Below, one piece after another: positions 53,152-60,945 of a DNA stretch of 64,000 bases. Position 1 is the stretch's first letter. Each line of letters begins with the position of its first letter. The notes under the pieces are model-generated. The model did not search any database and was not told the DNA's origin. It worked only from the letters and a program-made list of their open reading frames with translations. Origin of the DNA: Bin75 sp965200435 (GTDB taxonomy: Bacteria; Nitrospirota; Nitrospiria; Nitrospirales; UBA8639); NCBI GenBank assembly GCA_965200435.1, contig OZ241337.1, positions 2,046,001 through 2,110,000 of the forward strand. Direction: 5' to 3'. The position numbers were made by a program, and so were the translations under genes.

Positions 53152-53580
53152 TCATGGCGTGGGATCGACGCCTGCTTGGCTCTCGGATGAATCTCCGAAA
53201 CGTAGGGCAAGGGAATTGATGCAGAGCCGTTGGCCCGTCGGTGCAGGGCCGTCGTCAAAGACATGTCCCAAGTGGGCGTCGCAGCGGCTGCACGTGACTT
53301 CCACGTGCGTCATCCCGTAGCTGTGGTCGGTTTTGGTCTCCACGGCTGCTTCATGTGAGGGTTGCGTGAAGCTCGGCCAGCCTGTCCCGGATTCAAACTT
53401 ATGGTCCGACCGGAACAGGGGATTCTCACAACAAATGCAATGATACGTTCCTTCGTCTTTGTGGTGGTAGTAAGCGCCACTGAAGGCCGGTTCGGTTCCG
53501 GCCTGGCGGGTCACGTAATACTGTGGCGGGGTCAGTTGCCGTTTCCATTCCTCATCGGATTTATGAATTTTTTCAGTCAT
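53152..53580 (-). CDS. msrB: Peptide-methionine (R)-S-oxide reductase
   Basis: A 142-residue enzyme reducing methionine-R-sulfoxide in proteins. Zinc cysteines occur in YHCICCENPLF and VTCSRCDAHLGHVF; GTGWPSFTQP is the family motif and the catalytic Cys is in RLCINSLALRF. No signal peptide, so it is cytoplasmic. It is 6 bases after the DUF5069 gene on the same strand. Confidence 0.95.
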   Translation of the reverse strand: MTEKIHKSDEEWKRQLTPPQYYVTRQAGTEPAFSGAYYHHKDEGTYHCICCENPLFRSDHKFESGTGWPSFTQPSHEAAVETKTDHSYGMTHVEVTCSRCDAHLGHVFDDGPAPTGQRLCINSLALRFGDSSESQAGVDPTP

Positions 53581-53586
53581 GTTCCC

Positions 53587-54171
53587 TCACTCCGGCCCTC
53601 TCTCGGAAAGCAGGGGAGACGTGGATGACAGCAGGGCCTTTTTCTTTATGGCGTCCAGGATCAAGTGCTCATCAGTGTCGGAGTTCCACACGGTGTTCAG
53701 GAATTCAGCCGGTTCCATGTTCACGCTCCGCAAAAATGGCCGATCGGCACCGCAGCCGAACATGATATCCGGTGCAAGTTCCCCGCGAAGCTTGGCCTGA
53801 GCCTTGGCGATAATGCGGGGCAACCATCGGTACCCACCCAACTCGGCATAGCCGGACGGAAGGCTTGCCGACGGGACCATGGTCTCCGAGGGTTTCCCGC
53901 CTTGCACCGTCAGAAAGTAGGTGCGGCGGACGCCGGTCACAGCGGCAACGGTATTGAAATCCGGCTCGCCGTCTTCAACCCAGTCTTCCACAAAATCATA
54001 CAGTTCCTGGGCAGAGGTCCCGATCGAATCGAGAAATGCCAGGGCCTCAGGGCCAACGACCTTTTCGGGATCTCGATATCCCTGTTCAAACCGGTCCACG
54101 GCCGAGTCATAAATAGCGCGCAGTTGGGTACGCCAGTCCTGAGAATCTTCCGTTCTCGTTTTTTCTGTCAT
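53587..54171 (-). CDS. DUF5069 family protein
   Basis: A 194-residue soluble protein with LRAIYDSAVDRFEQGY, GYRWLPRIIAKAQAKLRGEL and DIMFGCGADRPFLRSVNMEP, features of DUF5069. The RWLPRIIAKA...GCGxDR pattern is typical. Function unknown. With msrB it may form a two-gene unit on the minus strand. Confidence 0.75.
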   Translation of the reverse strand: MTEKTRTEDSQDWRTQLRAIYDSAVDRFEQGYRDPEKVVGPEALAFLDSIGTSAQELYDFVEDWVEDGEPDFNTVAAVTGVRRTYFLTVQGGKPSETMVPSASLPSGYAELGGYRWLPRIIAKAQAKLRGELAPDIMFGCGADRPFLRSVNMEPAEFLNTVWNSDTDEHLILDAIKKKALLSSTSPLLSERGPE

Positions 54172-54268
54172 GTCTTCATTGTCCGGTCAAAATGGGGCCA
54201 TCGTCAAGTCCGGCACTGCCTTGGCGGGACTCCGGCACGGGCTGGGTCTTTAGCTCTCCGGTTTTCTC

Positions 54269-55642
54269 TCAAGGAGAGGGCGATTGGGGAGGGGAGTCCG
54301 GGTCGGTCGCGTTTGCAACCCGGAGAAAGGTCAGGTAGTCCACGGCTTTTTGACGGACGGTGACGCCTTTGGCGAGGAGCTCACGGGACGCACGCGGCGT
54401 CAGCTTCCCTGCAATCCACAACTCGACGTGTTCTATGTGCCGGGTGGCTTTCCAGTTGGCCACAGCGTCTGCGGCTTCGGCGAGTTCGGCTCTCCAGGGA
54501 AGATACCCAATGGGAAGCATGCCGACCAACATATGATCATGTGTCACCCCCATTAGCACCCTGTCTTCAATCGCCACGAGTTGCTCGATCGGTTTCATGT
54601 TTTGATGGTACGAGAGCAGCATTTCAGCCATACGTTGGAAAAACAGGGCATCTTCTTCGAGCTCCGCCGACGCGGCGACTTCCAAAAACGCTTGTCGATT
54701 GCTGACCGTATCCATTTCGGACAGCGCCTGTACCAGAACCGTTTCATGACGGGGTGAGTACCATGGGTGTTTGAGAAAGGCGTCGATGAGTGATGCATCA
54801 ATTTCCATCGCCTCAAGTTTGTCACGGTTGAGTCGTCGAAGTTCTTCAGGTGCACGATCGCGCAGGAGTTCGCTGACGGTGCTACTGAATGACGTCCCCG
54901 TAAGCACGGTGCTGGCCAGGCCTTCAATGGGCAGGGTTGCGAATCGAATGGCCGCATCGCCGGCGTATCCTGCCCAACTCAAACTATTGAGCTTGTCCTG
55001 CAAGACCGGGTTGGAGGAATACACGTCTACTCCGACGTAGTCCGCGACTTGTCGTTTGACCGTTGAAAACCCCATCAGTTCCTGGTTTTCGGGATCTTCG
55101 AGGTTTCCTCGTTGACCGACCGCCATTTCCCCGAATCGTGTCGCCATGTGCCACATGCCTTTGGGTACGGCCAAAATGGTTTCTGTGGGGTCGGTGAGCA
55201 GGCCCAGCGCGAATTTGAAGGGACTCAGAATCGCATGCTGGGCTCCCGCGGCCAGACTCTTGAAGTGATTCACGGTTTTTCCCATCGTGGCGATAGCCTG
55301 AATTTCCTGAATGCGGATCTTCAGCATGTCTTCCCCGTAGGCTTCGAATTGTCCGTATGGTGAGGTGAGCCTGAACCGGTACGTGTAGCGAAACGGCACG
55401 ACTTCATCGAGGACGGTATGGTGCTCCCCTTTACGGACGTCGGGAGAGAGTATGCGTCTTGCGTCGAGGACGGACAGGGTTTCATATCTGGCCGTTGCCG
55501 GATAATGGGTGAACGATGAGACGGCTGTGGCAAAATTTGCACAAAGCAGTGTAAAAAAAGCGATAATGACAACGGTGAGCAACCACGAATGGCCCCAATG
55601 TCCGTGTCTCGTATGGCAAGGGGTATGACGTTGTTTTTCCAT
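54269..55642 (-). CDS. Exported protein of unknown function
   Basis: A 457-residue protein with a positively charged N-terminus and signal helix (LLTVVIIAFFTLLCANFATA, about residues 21-40). The rest is soluble; YRFRLTSPYGQFEAYGEDML and AKGMW-like VPKGMWHMATRFGEMAVGQR and EEDALFFQRMAEMLLSYHQN are visible. It resembles large exported proteins without assigned domains in Nitrospirota and related bacteria; I cannot name the family. MITE copy 6 lies 20 bases upstream of its start, so the element separates it from its promoter or lies in its leader. Confidence 0.7.
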   Translation of the reverse strand: MEKQRHTPCHTRHGHWGHSWLLTVVIIAFFTLLCANFATAVSSFTHYPATARYETLSVLDARRILSPDVRKGEHHTVLDEVVPFRYTYRFRLTSPYGQFEAYGEDMLKIRIQEIQAIATMGKTVNHFKSLAAGAQHAILSPFKFALGLLTDPTETILAVPKGMWHMATRFGEMAVGQRGNLEDPENQELMGFSTVKRQVADYVGVDVYSSNPVLQDKLNSLSWAGYAGDAAIRFATLPIEGLASTVLTGTSFSSTVSELLRDRAPEELRRLNRDKLEAMEIDASLIDAFLKHPWYSPRHETVLVQALSEMDTVSNRQAFLEVAASAELEEDALFFQRMAEMLLSYHQNMKPIEQLVAIEDRVLMGVTHDHMLVGMLPIGYLPWRAELAEAADAVANWKATRHIEHVELWIAGKLTPRASRELLAKGVTVRQKAVDYLTFLRVANATDPDSPPQSPSP

Positions 55643-55661
55643 GGGTTTGCTCTCAAATCGG

Positions 55662-55811
55662 CTAAGGAACCTCTGATTTCGTGCACGATTGGGCGCCTGG
55701 CGGCGTGGTGTCCTCGCTCACCCCTCACCTCTCTCTCTGATACGCGTCGGGTTTCGCTCCGGGACGCCTTGCCCTGCATCCCGCTATCACACGAAATCAG
55801 AGGTTCCCTAC
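55662..55811 (-). mobile_element. IS5-group-like MITE, family A, copy 6 (reverse)
   Basis: Core 55666-55807, flanks CTAA (55662-55665) and CTAC (55808-55811), one mismatch. Its middle is in the same orientation as copy 4. The remainder of the gap to 55990 shows no gene. Confidence 0.9.
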
Positions 55812-55990
55812 TGTGTGTTGAACGTTTCATGCTAGATTTTGCAAATTCCGTTCCAGATTTGAGAGCAGGGTCATGATGAAGTGGCTATTGGGAGACCGGG
55901 AAGTCGTGCAAGATAATCCAACAGCCAGGAGTGAGGAGGAGGCGTGAGGCGGCGTACCCCGGGCCTGACCCGGGGTAGAGCCTGCCGGCA

Positions 55991-56437
55991 TTACGGCTTG
56001 ATGTAGATATACCCTTGTTGCTGAAGGTCGGCGATGCGTTTCACCGCGACGGGATGTTCGGTCGGTTGAAATCCCGACACGAGTTTCTCAAGCGGAGTCC
56101 CAAACAGTTTCATCGACACTTGGCACATTTCGGCATCGATCCCTTTGTCCAGGGCGGACTTGAGTTTGGCTTTGAGTTTCGGGTCAACGCTATCCGCCTT
56201 GAAAAGTTCGAGGGCCGGACCATGGACCACCAGCTTCACGTCGATATTGTCCGGTCCACCTTCGGCTTCGATGTGTTTATTGATCAGTGCCATGGCATAC
56301 GTAGCCGTTGCCAGGTCCTTTCCGTCGACGTGATACAGCACTTTTACCTTCTCTTTCGCCAGGGCCGGAGCAATGCCAATGGCTAACGCCAAGCCGAACA
56401 CCAGAACGAAGATCAAGAATGGTTTATGAGACGACAT
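55991..56437 (-). CDS. Exported DsrE-like protein
   Basis: A 148-residue protein with a clear signal peptide (FLIFVLVFGLALAIGIAPAL, cleaved near ALA-KEK). The body KVKVLYHVDGKDLATATYAM, IDVKLVVHGPALELFKADSV and AEMCQVSMKLFGTPLEKLVS follows the DsrE/DsrF-like fold, whose conserved Cys (here in MCQ) carries sulfur in the sulfurtransferase members. A periplasmic form suggests sulfur or redox handling outside the cytoplasm, but this is inference. Good ribosome-binding site (AAAGGAGG). Confidence 0.8.
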   Translation of the reverse strand: MSSHKPFLIFVLVFGLALAIGIAPALAKEKVKVLYHVDGKDLATATYAMALINKHIEAEGGPDNIDVKLVVHGPALELFKADSVDPKLKAKLKSALDKGIDAEMCQVSMKLFGTPLEKLVSGFQPTEHPVAVKRIADLQQQGYIYIKP

Positions 56438-56588
56438 GGGTACCTCCTTTGGGAGAGATGGTCAGGCAAGTCGAGCCCTGCCTTGCATGGAGACATTATC
56501 CCAGCTTTTGCCGGCAACAGGCAAGGCAATCGTGTCCAAACGAGACGGCGGCCGGCGCGCCGTTGGGCGGGTTGAATAAGGTGTTCCA

Positions 56589-56738
56589 TTAGGGAACCTC
56601 TGATTGAGTGTGAGAGCGGGATGCAGGGCAAGGCGTCCCGGAGCGAAACCCGAAGCGTATCAGAGAGATAGGTGAGGGTTGAGCGAGGACACAACGCAGC
56701 CATGCGCCCGATAGTGCACTCAATCAGAGGTTCCTTAG
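56589..56738 (+). mobile_element. IS5-group-like MITE, family A, copy 7
   Basis: Core 56593-56734, perfect TTAG duplications (56589-56592, 56735-56738). The arms co-vary with GATTGAGTGTG on the left and GTGCACTCAATC on the right. It fills most of the gap between the DsrE-like gene and the EndoQ-like gene. Confidence 0.92.
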
Positions 56739-56803
56739 GTATTTCCCGCCTCTTGTCTCTTGAAGGGGTACCCGCTAAGCTGCCCCATCTCCGGGAACGC
56801 TGC

Positions 56804-58089
56804 ATGTCGTACATCGCCGATCTCCATATTCATTCTCGCTATTCCCGCGCTGTCAGCAAAGATATGGTCCCCGAGAGTCTCTATCGTTGGGCGCAGATCA
56901 AGGGAATTACCGTTGTCGGAACCGGAGATTTCACGCATCCCGCCTGGTTTGCCGAACTCCAGGAGAAACTCGAACCGGCCGAGCCCGGGCTCTATCGCCT
57001 GAAGCCGGAACTGGCGGCTTCGGTGGATGCCGGGATCCCCGAGTCGTGCCGGGCCGACGTCCGGTTCATGCTGACGTCCGAGATCAGCAGTATTTATAAG
57101 CCCATGAACGCACGCGCAAAGTACATAACCTGATCTTTGCGCCGAGCTTCAGCGCTGTGGCCAACGTGACGGACAGGTTGGCGCGCATCGGCAATCTCCA
57201 TTCGGACGGACGGCCCATCCTGGGTTTGGACAGTGAGGAGTTGTTGCGCATTATGCTGGAACGCGCCCCGGAAGCCCTGTTTGTTCCCGCCCATGCCTGG
57301 ACCCCGCACTTTTCGGTGTTTGGGGCTAACTCCGGGTTTGATTCTCTGGAAGAATGTTTCGGAGAACTGAGTCCTCATATCCAGGTGATTGAAGCCGGAC
57401 TGTCTTCGGACCCCCCTATGAACTGGCGCTTGAGTCAGCTCGACGGCATTACCTTGATCTCGAACTCCGATGCTCATTCGCCGGGCAAACTTGGCCGTGA
57501 AGCCAACGTGTTAAACGCCGACTTGTCGTTCAACGGCATCAAGACCGCCTTTACGAGTTGCGATCCCGCGTTGTTTCTGGGAACGATCGAGTTTTTTCCG
57601 GAAGAAGGCAAGTACCATTATGACGGGCACCGGAACTGTCACGTCCGTCTGTCCCCGGAGGAAGCCAGAACCCACGGGAACGTCTGTCCGGAATGCGGAA
57701 ATCCCGTGACGCGCGGGGTCATGCATCGCGTCGAACTGCTGGCCGATCAGCCCGCGGGGCACCGGTCCCGCAGGGCGTTGCCGTACTGGAACCTGGTTCC
57801 GCTTATCGAGTTGATTGCCGAGGTACGCGGTGCCGGGGTGAATACCAAAGGGGGCACCGAAGCCTACCGGCAGTTGCTGGCGAGTTTGGGCAATGAATTC
57901 GAGATTCTGATGAACGTGCCGGTTGGGGATATTGAAGACCATGGGGAAAGACTCCTCGCTCTTGCGATCCAACGCATGCGTGCGGGCAACGTGACCATTG
58001 CTCCGGGCTACGACGGGGAGTACGGGACCGTTTGTCTGCTGTCTCAAGAGGACCGGCAAGCTGATTCCTCTCAAATGCCGTTGTTCTAG
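56804..58089 (+). pseudogene. EndoQ-like PHP nuclease with a one-base frameshift
   Basis: The PHP-domain family of EndoQ (TIGR00375-like) cuts DNA at deaminated bases and abasic sites. Part one starts MSYIADLHIHSRYSRAVSKD, with the PHP HxH motif, GTGDFTHPAW and LTSEISSIYK. The frame is lost at 57101-57103 (CCC); one base more (CCCC) would rejoin HERTRKVHNLIFAPSFSAVA in frame, then AHAWTPHFSVFGANSGFDSL, NSDAHSPGKLGREAN, a CPECGNPVTRGV zinc-like CxxC and the end MPLF. It may be a real mutation in a homopolymer or a sequencing error. The stop TAG (58087-58089) is part of the MITE copy 8 target site. Confidence 0.85.
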
Positions 58090-58235
58090 GGAACCTCTGA
58101 TTTCGTGTGATAGCGGGATGCAGGGCAAGGCGTCCCGGAGCGAAATCCGAAGCGTACCATAGAGAGAGGTGAGGGTTGAGCGAGGACACCACGCCGCCAT
58201 GCGCCCGATAGTGCACGAAATCAGAGGTTCCCTGG
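58086..58235 (+). mobile_element. IS5-group-like MITE, family A, copy 8
   Basis: Core 58090-58231, flanks CTAG (58086-58089) and CTGG (58232-58235), one mismatch. Arms GATTTCGTGTG and GTGCACGAAATC pair well. It lies between the EndoQ-like gene and the helicase gene. Confidence 0.92.
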
Positions 58236-58412
58236 CAGAAGGCGTCACCCTGTCTGTTTCACAGCCTCCTGCTGTCATCCCCGACATCCCCAGCCCTTTG
58301 TCGGATTGCGCTGCGCTCATCCGACCTGCATTATTTTGGCTGTCATCCCCGACATTCTTAATCGGGGATCCAGGGTTGTTGGCCGGTGCCACTTTTGAAG
58401 AGTGATGCGTCC
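58236..58412 (+). repeat. REP-like hairpin region before the UvrD-family gene
   Basis: ATCCCCGA (58345-58352) pairs with TCGGGGAT (58362-58369), the same module as at 32646. CCCTTTGTCGGATTGCGCTG also resembles pieces of the 51955 cluster. Nothing coding is seen. Confidence 0.55.
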
Positions 58413-60398
58413 ATGAACGTCGAGATCAGCCGTATGCTCGAGAGCCTCAACGACCGGCAACGGGAAGCCGCGCTGGCCGTTGACGGTCCTGTGCTCGTTG
58501 TCGCGAGCCCCGGAACCGGCAAGACCAAAACATTGACGGTTCGTCTTGCGTACCTGCTGGTCGAACGGCACGTCGCCCCGGAGGCGTTACTGGCCGTGAC
58601 GTTTACCACGCGGGCCGCACGAGAAATGCGTGAACGGTTGGAACGTCTCGCCGGGTCTCAAACGGACAGGGTGTTCCTGGGAACCTTCCATAGCTGGTGT
58701 TTCCAATTGCTCCGGGCGGAGGGGTACCGGCTTGACCTCCCACGGGACTTCGGCGTGGCCGACCGGCGTACTCAGGTGACGATCATGCAGCGGGCCTTGA
58801 GGCGATTAGGCCAGCCGGAGAATGCCGCGCAACGGATGCTCCATGACGTGTCCGCGTTTCACCATCGACGGGCGAGCGACAACTCGCCGGTGAACGATCC
58901 GGGCTTGGCCGAAATTTCCGAAGCCTATCAACGACAATTGCGAACGTGTGACTTGCTGGATTTCGACGAGTTGTTGCTCCTCGGCGTGCAAATGCTCGAA
59001 AGCTTTGCTGAAGTCCGGGGACGCGTTCAACAACGATTGGCGCACGTGTTGGTTGATGAATATCAGGACGTCGATCCGGTGCAGCAGCAATTGGTACGGC
59101 TCCTCGTCGGCGACCGAAATCACCTGTGGGCAGTGGGAGACGGCGACCAGGCGATCTACGCGTTTCGGGGTGTGGAGTCCGAACACGTGTTGCGGTTCGA
59201 GCAGCAGTATCCGAATGGGAGGGTCGTCCTGCTGGAGCAGAGCTACCGGTTCACGCCGCAGATTGCGACCGTGGCGTCACAAGTCATCCGGCAGAACGTG
59301 TCCCGGCGACCGCTGACCCTGAATACCGCGAATGCATCCGGGGCGCCGGTGCACGTCGTAAGCTTTCCCGACGAACAGGCCGAAGCCGCCTGGATCGTCA
59401 GGCAGATCGAAGAATGCGTGGGTGGCACCAGTCATTATCAACATGACAGGGGCAAGATCACCGATACCGTGAGCCGGCGGGAGCAAAGTTTCCGGGATTT
59501 TGCGGTGTTGTGCCGTCTTCATGCCCTGACGAAGCCACTTCAGGAAGTCCTGAGACGTTCGGGTATTCCGCATCGGGTCGTGGGAGAAACCCGATTCTTC
59601 GACAAGCCAATCGTCAAGGACGTGCTGGCGTACCTGCGAGTCATCCGGAATCCGCACGACGACAGCAGCTTCGGGCACGTGCGCAACCGTCCGCCACGGG
59701 GAATTGGCACGCAGACGCAAACGGCTCTTGAAGCCGAGGTTGAGCAACGTGGGCTCTCGCTGTATGCCGCTTTGGAACGATCCGCGCTCCTTTCCTCGTC
59801 GCAAATGAACGCGGCCCAGTCGCTGGTCAAACTCATTGAAGACATGGATCGCAGCAAGGAAGAGCTCTTTCTTTCACAGTTCATTGCACACGTGGCTAAC
59901 GTCACGGGCCTTCAGTCATGGAGGATGGAGCAGGATCTCCGTCATGAAAACGATCTGTTGCTGCTTCGTTCGATTGCCGCGAAATACGATGAGGTCAAGA
60001 CGGGAACCGCTCTCCGGCAATTCCTGGAAGAGGCGACGTTGGCGGTCGACGTCGACGACTATGACGCCTCCATCGACGCGGTGAGCCTGATGACGATTCA
60101 TGCCGCTAAAGGATTGGAGTTTACCGAAGTGATGCTGTGCGGGGTCGAAGAAGGGAGCTTGCCACGCGAAAACGGAGACCTCGAGGAAGAACGCCGGCTG
60201 TTGTACGTCGGGCTGACGCGCGCCAAAGAACGCGTGTCTCTCTTCCACTGTCGCAGCCGGTGGGTATTCGGAACCCGCCGCGACCGGGAAGCCTCGCGCT
60301 TCCTTCTGGAATTCGATGAAAGCCTGAAAGAAACCACCGTCATCCCCAACCGCTCCCGGCGCTCCAAACAAGAACCGGAACAACTGTCTTGGTTATAG
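58413..60398 (+). CDS. UvrD/PcrA-family superfamily-1 DNA helicase
   Basis: A 661-residue helicase from the ATG at 58413 (MNVEISRMLESLNDRQREAA). Motif I SPGTGKTKTLTVRLAYLL, Ia TFTTRAAREMRERLERL, motif II VDEYQDVDPVQQQL, III WAVGDGDQAIYAFRG, IV SYRFTPQIATVA, V SLMTIHAAKGLEFTEV and VI RRLLYVGLTRAKERVSLF are all present. It moves 3'-5' on single strands in repair and recombination. An upstream frame begins at 58386. Its position behind the EndoQ-like gene suggests a shared repair role, with the helicase opening DNA after the nick. Confidence 0.92.
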   Translation: MNVEISRMLESLNDRQREAALAVDGPVLVVASPGTGKTKTLTVRLAYLLVERHVAPEALLAVTFTTRAAREMRERLERLAGSQTDRVFLGTFHSWCFQLLRAEGYRLDLPRDFGVADRRTQVTIMQRALRRLGQPENAAQRMLHDVSAFHHRRASDNSPVNDPGLAEISEAYQRQLRTCDLLDFDELLLLGVQMLESFAEVRGRVQQRLAHVLVDEYQDVDPVQQQLVRLLVGDRNHLWAVGDGDQAIYAFRGVESEHVLRFEQQYPNGRVVLLEQSYRFTPQIATVASQVIRQNVSRRPLTLNTANASGAPVHVVSFPDEQAEAAWIVRQIEECVGGTSHYQHDRGKITDTVSRREQSFRDFAVLCRLHALTKPLQEVLRRSGIPHRVVGETRFFDKPIVKDVLAYLRVIRNPHDDSSFGHVRNRPPRGIGTQTQTALEAEVEQRGLSLYAALERSALLSSSQMNAAQSLVKLIEDMDRSKEELFLSQFIAHVANVTGLQSWRMEQDLRHENDLLLLRSIAAKYDEVKTGTALRQFLEEATLAVDVDDYDASIDAVSLMTIHAAKGLEFTEVMLCGVEEGSLPRENGDLEEERRLLYVGLTRAKERVSLFHCRSRWVFGTRRDREASRFLLEFDESLKETTVIPNRSRRSKQEPEQLSWL

Positions 60399-60795
60399 AA
60401 AACCGGCTTTGTTTTGCAGAATGACGTCAGGTCAGAAAATTGCCACAAGACGTTGAAGGCTTGCCCTTCTCCCCGTTTCTTAACCATAGGAAGTGAGAGG
60501 CGGCTACAGAAGCGCAGCGGCCGCCCCAAGCTCCCCCTCTTGTGTAGCTGCGCCATCTCATGGCACTTCTTAAACAGCGGCATAAGATGCCGCAGCTACA
60601 AAGGCAAAGACCATAACCCGGGGTCCCCGATATTCCTGAACACCGGTGCCTGTCCGTTGCGGGTTGCTGGGGCAGGAGGCCTGCTCCCGGAAAGCGGCGC
60701 CCCAGGCTCCCCCTCTTCTGTAGCAGCGCCATCTCATGGCGCTGCTTGGAGTTCGCCGCAGGCGTCACCCGCCCCTGCTCACAGACAGGCCTGCC
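60399..60795 (+). repeat. REP-like hairpins downstream of the helicase
   Basis: CTGCGCCATCTCATGGC (about 60548-60564) and GCGCCATCTCATGGCGC (60727-60743), both with GTAGC-type flanks, are inverted forms of the 52070-type module. CATAAGATGCCGCAGCTAC (60581-60599) is a variant. No gene is seen in this 397-base stretch. Confidence 0.65.
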
Positions 60796-60945
60796 TTAGG
60801 GACCCTCTGATTTCGTGTGAGAGCGGGATGCCGGGCAAGGCGTCCCGCAGCGAAACCCGAGACATCTCAAGTGGATAGTCGAGGGGTGAGCGAGGACACC
60901 ACGCCGCCATGTGCCCGATCGTGCACGAAATCAGCGGGTCCCTAG
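60796..60945 (+). mobile_element. IS5-group-like MITE, family A, copy 9
   Basis: Core 60800-60941, flanks TTAG (60796-60799) and CTAG (60942-60945). Outermost bases co-vary: GGACCC at the left, GGGTCC at the right. The middle is of the copy-5 subtype. The stop codon of the minus-strand surface protein is in the right target site. Confidence 0.9.

Noticed and set aside
57101..57103. Programmed frameshift in the EndoQ-like gene
   Set aside because: There is no slippery heptamer or stimulatory structure, only a short C-run; mutation or read error is simpler.
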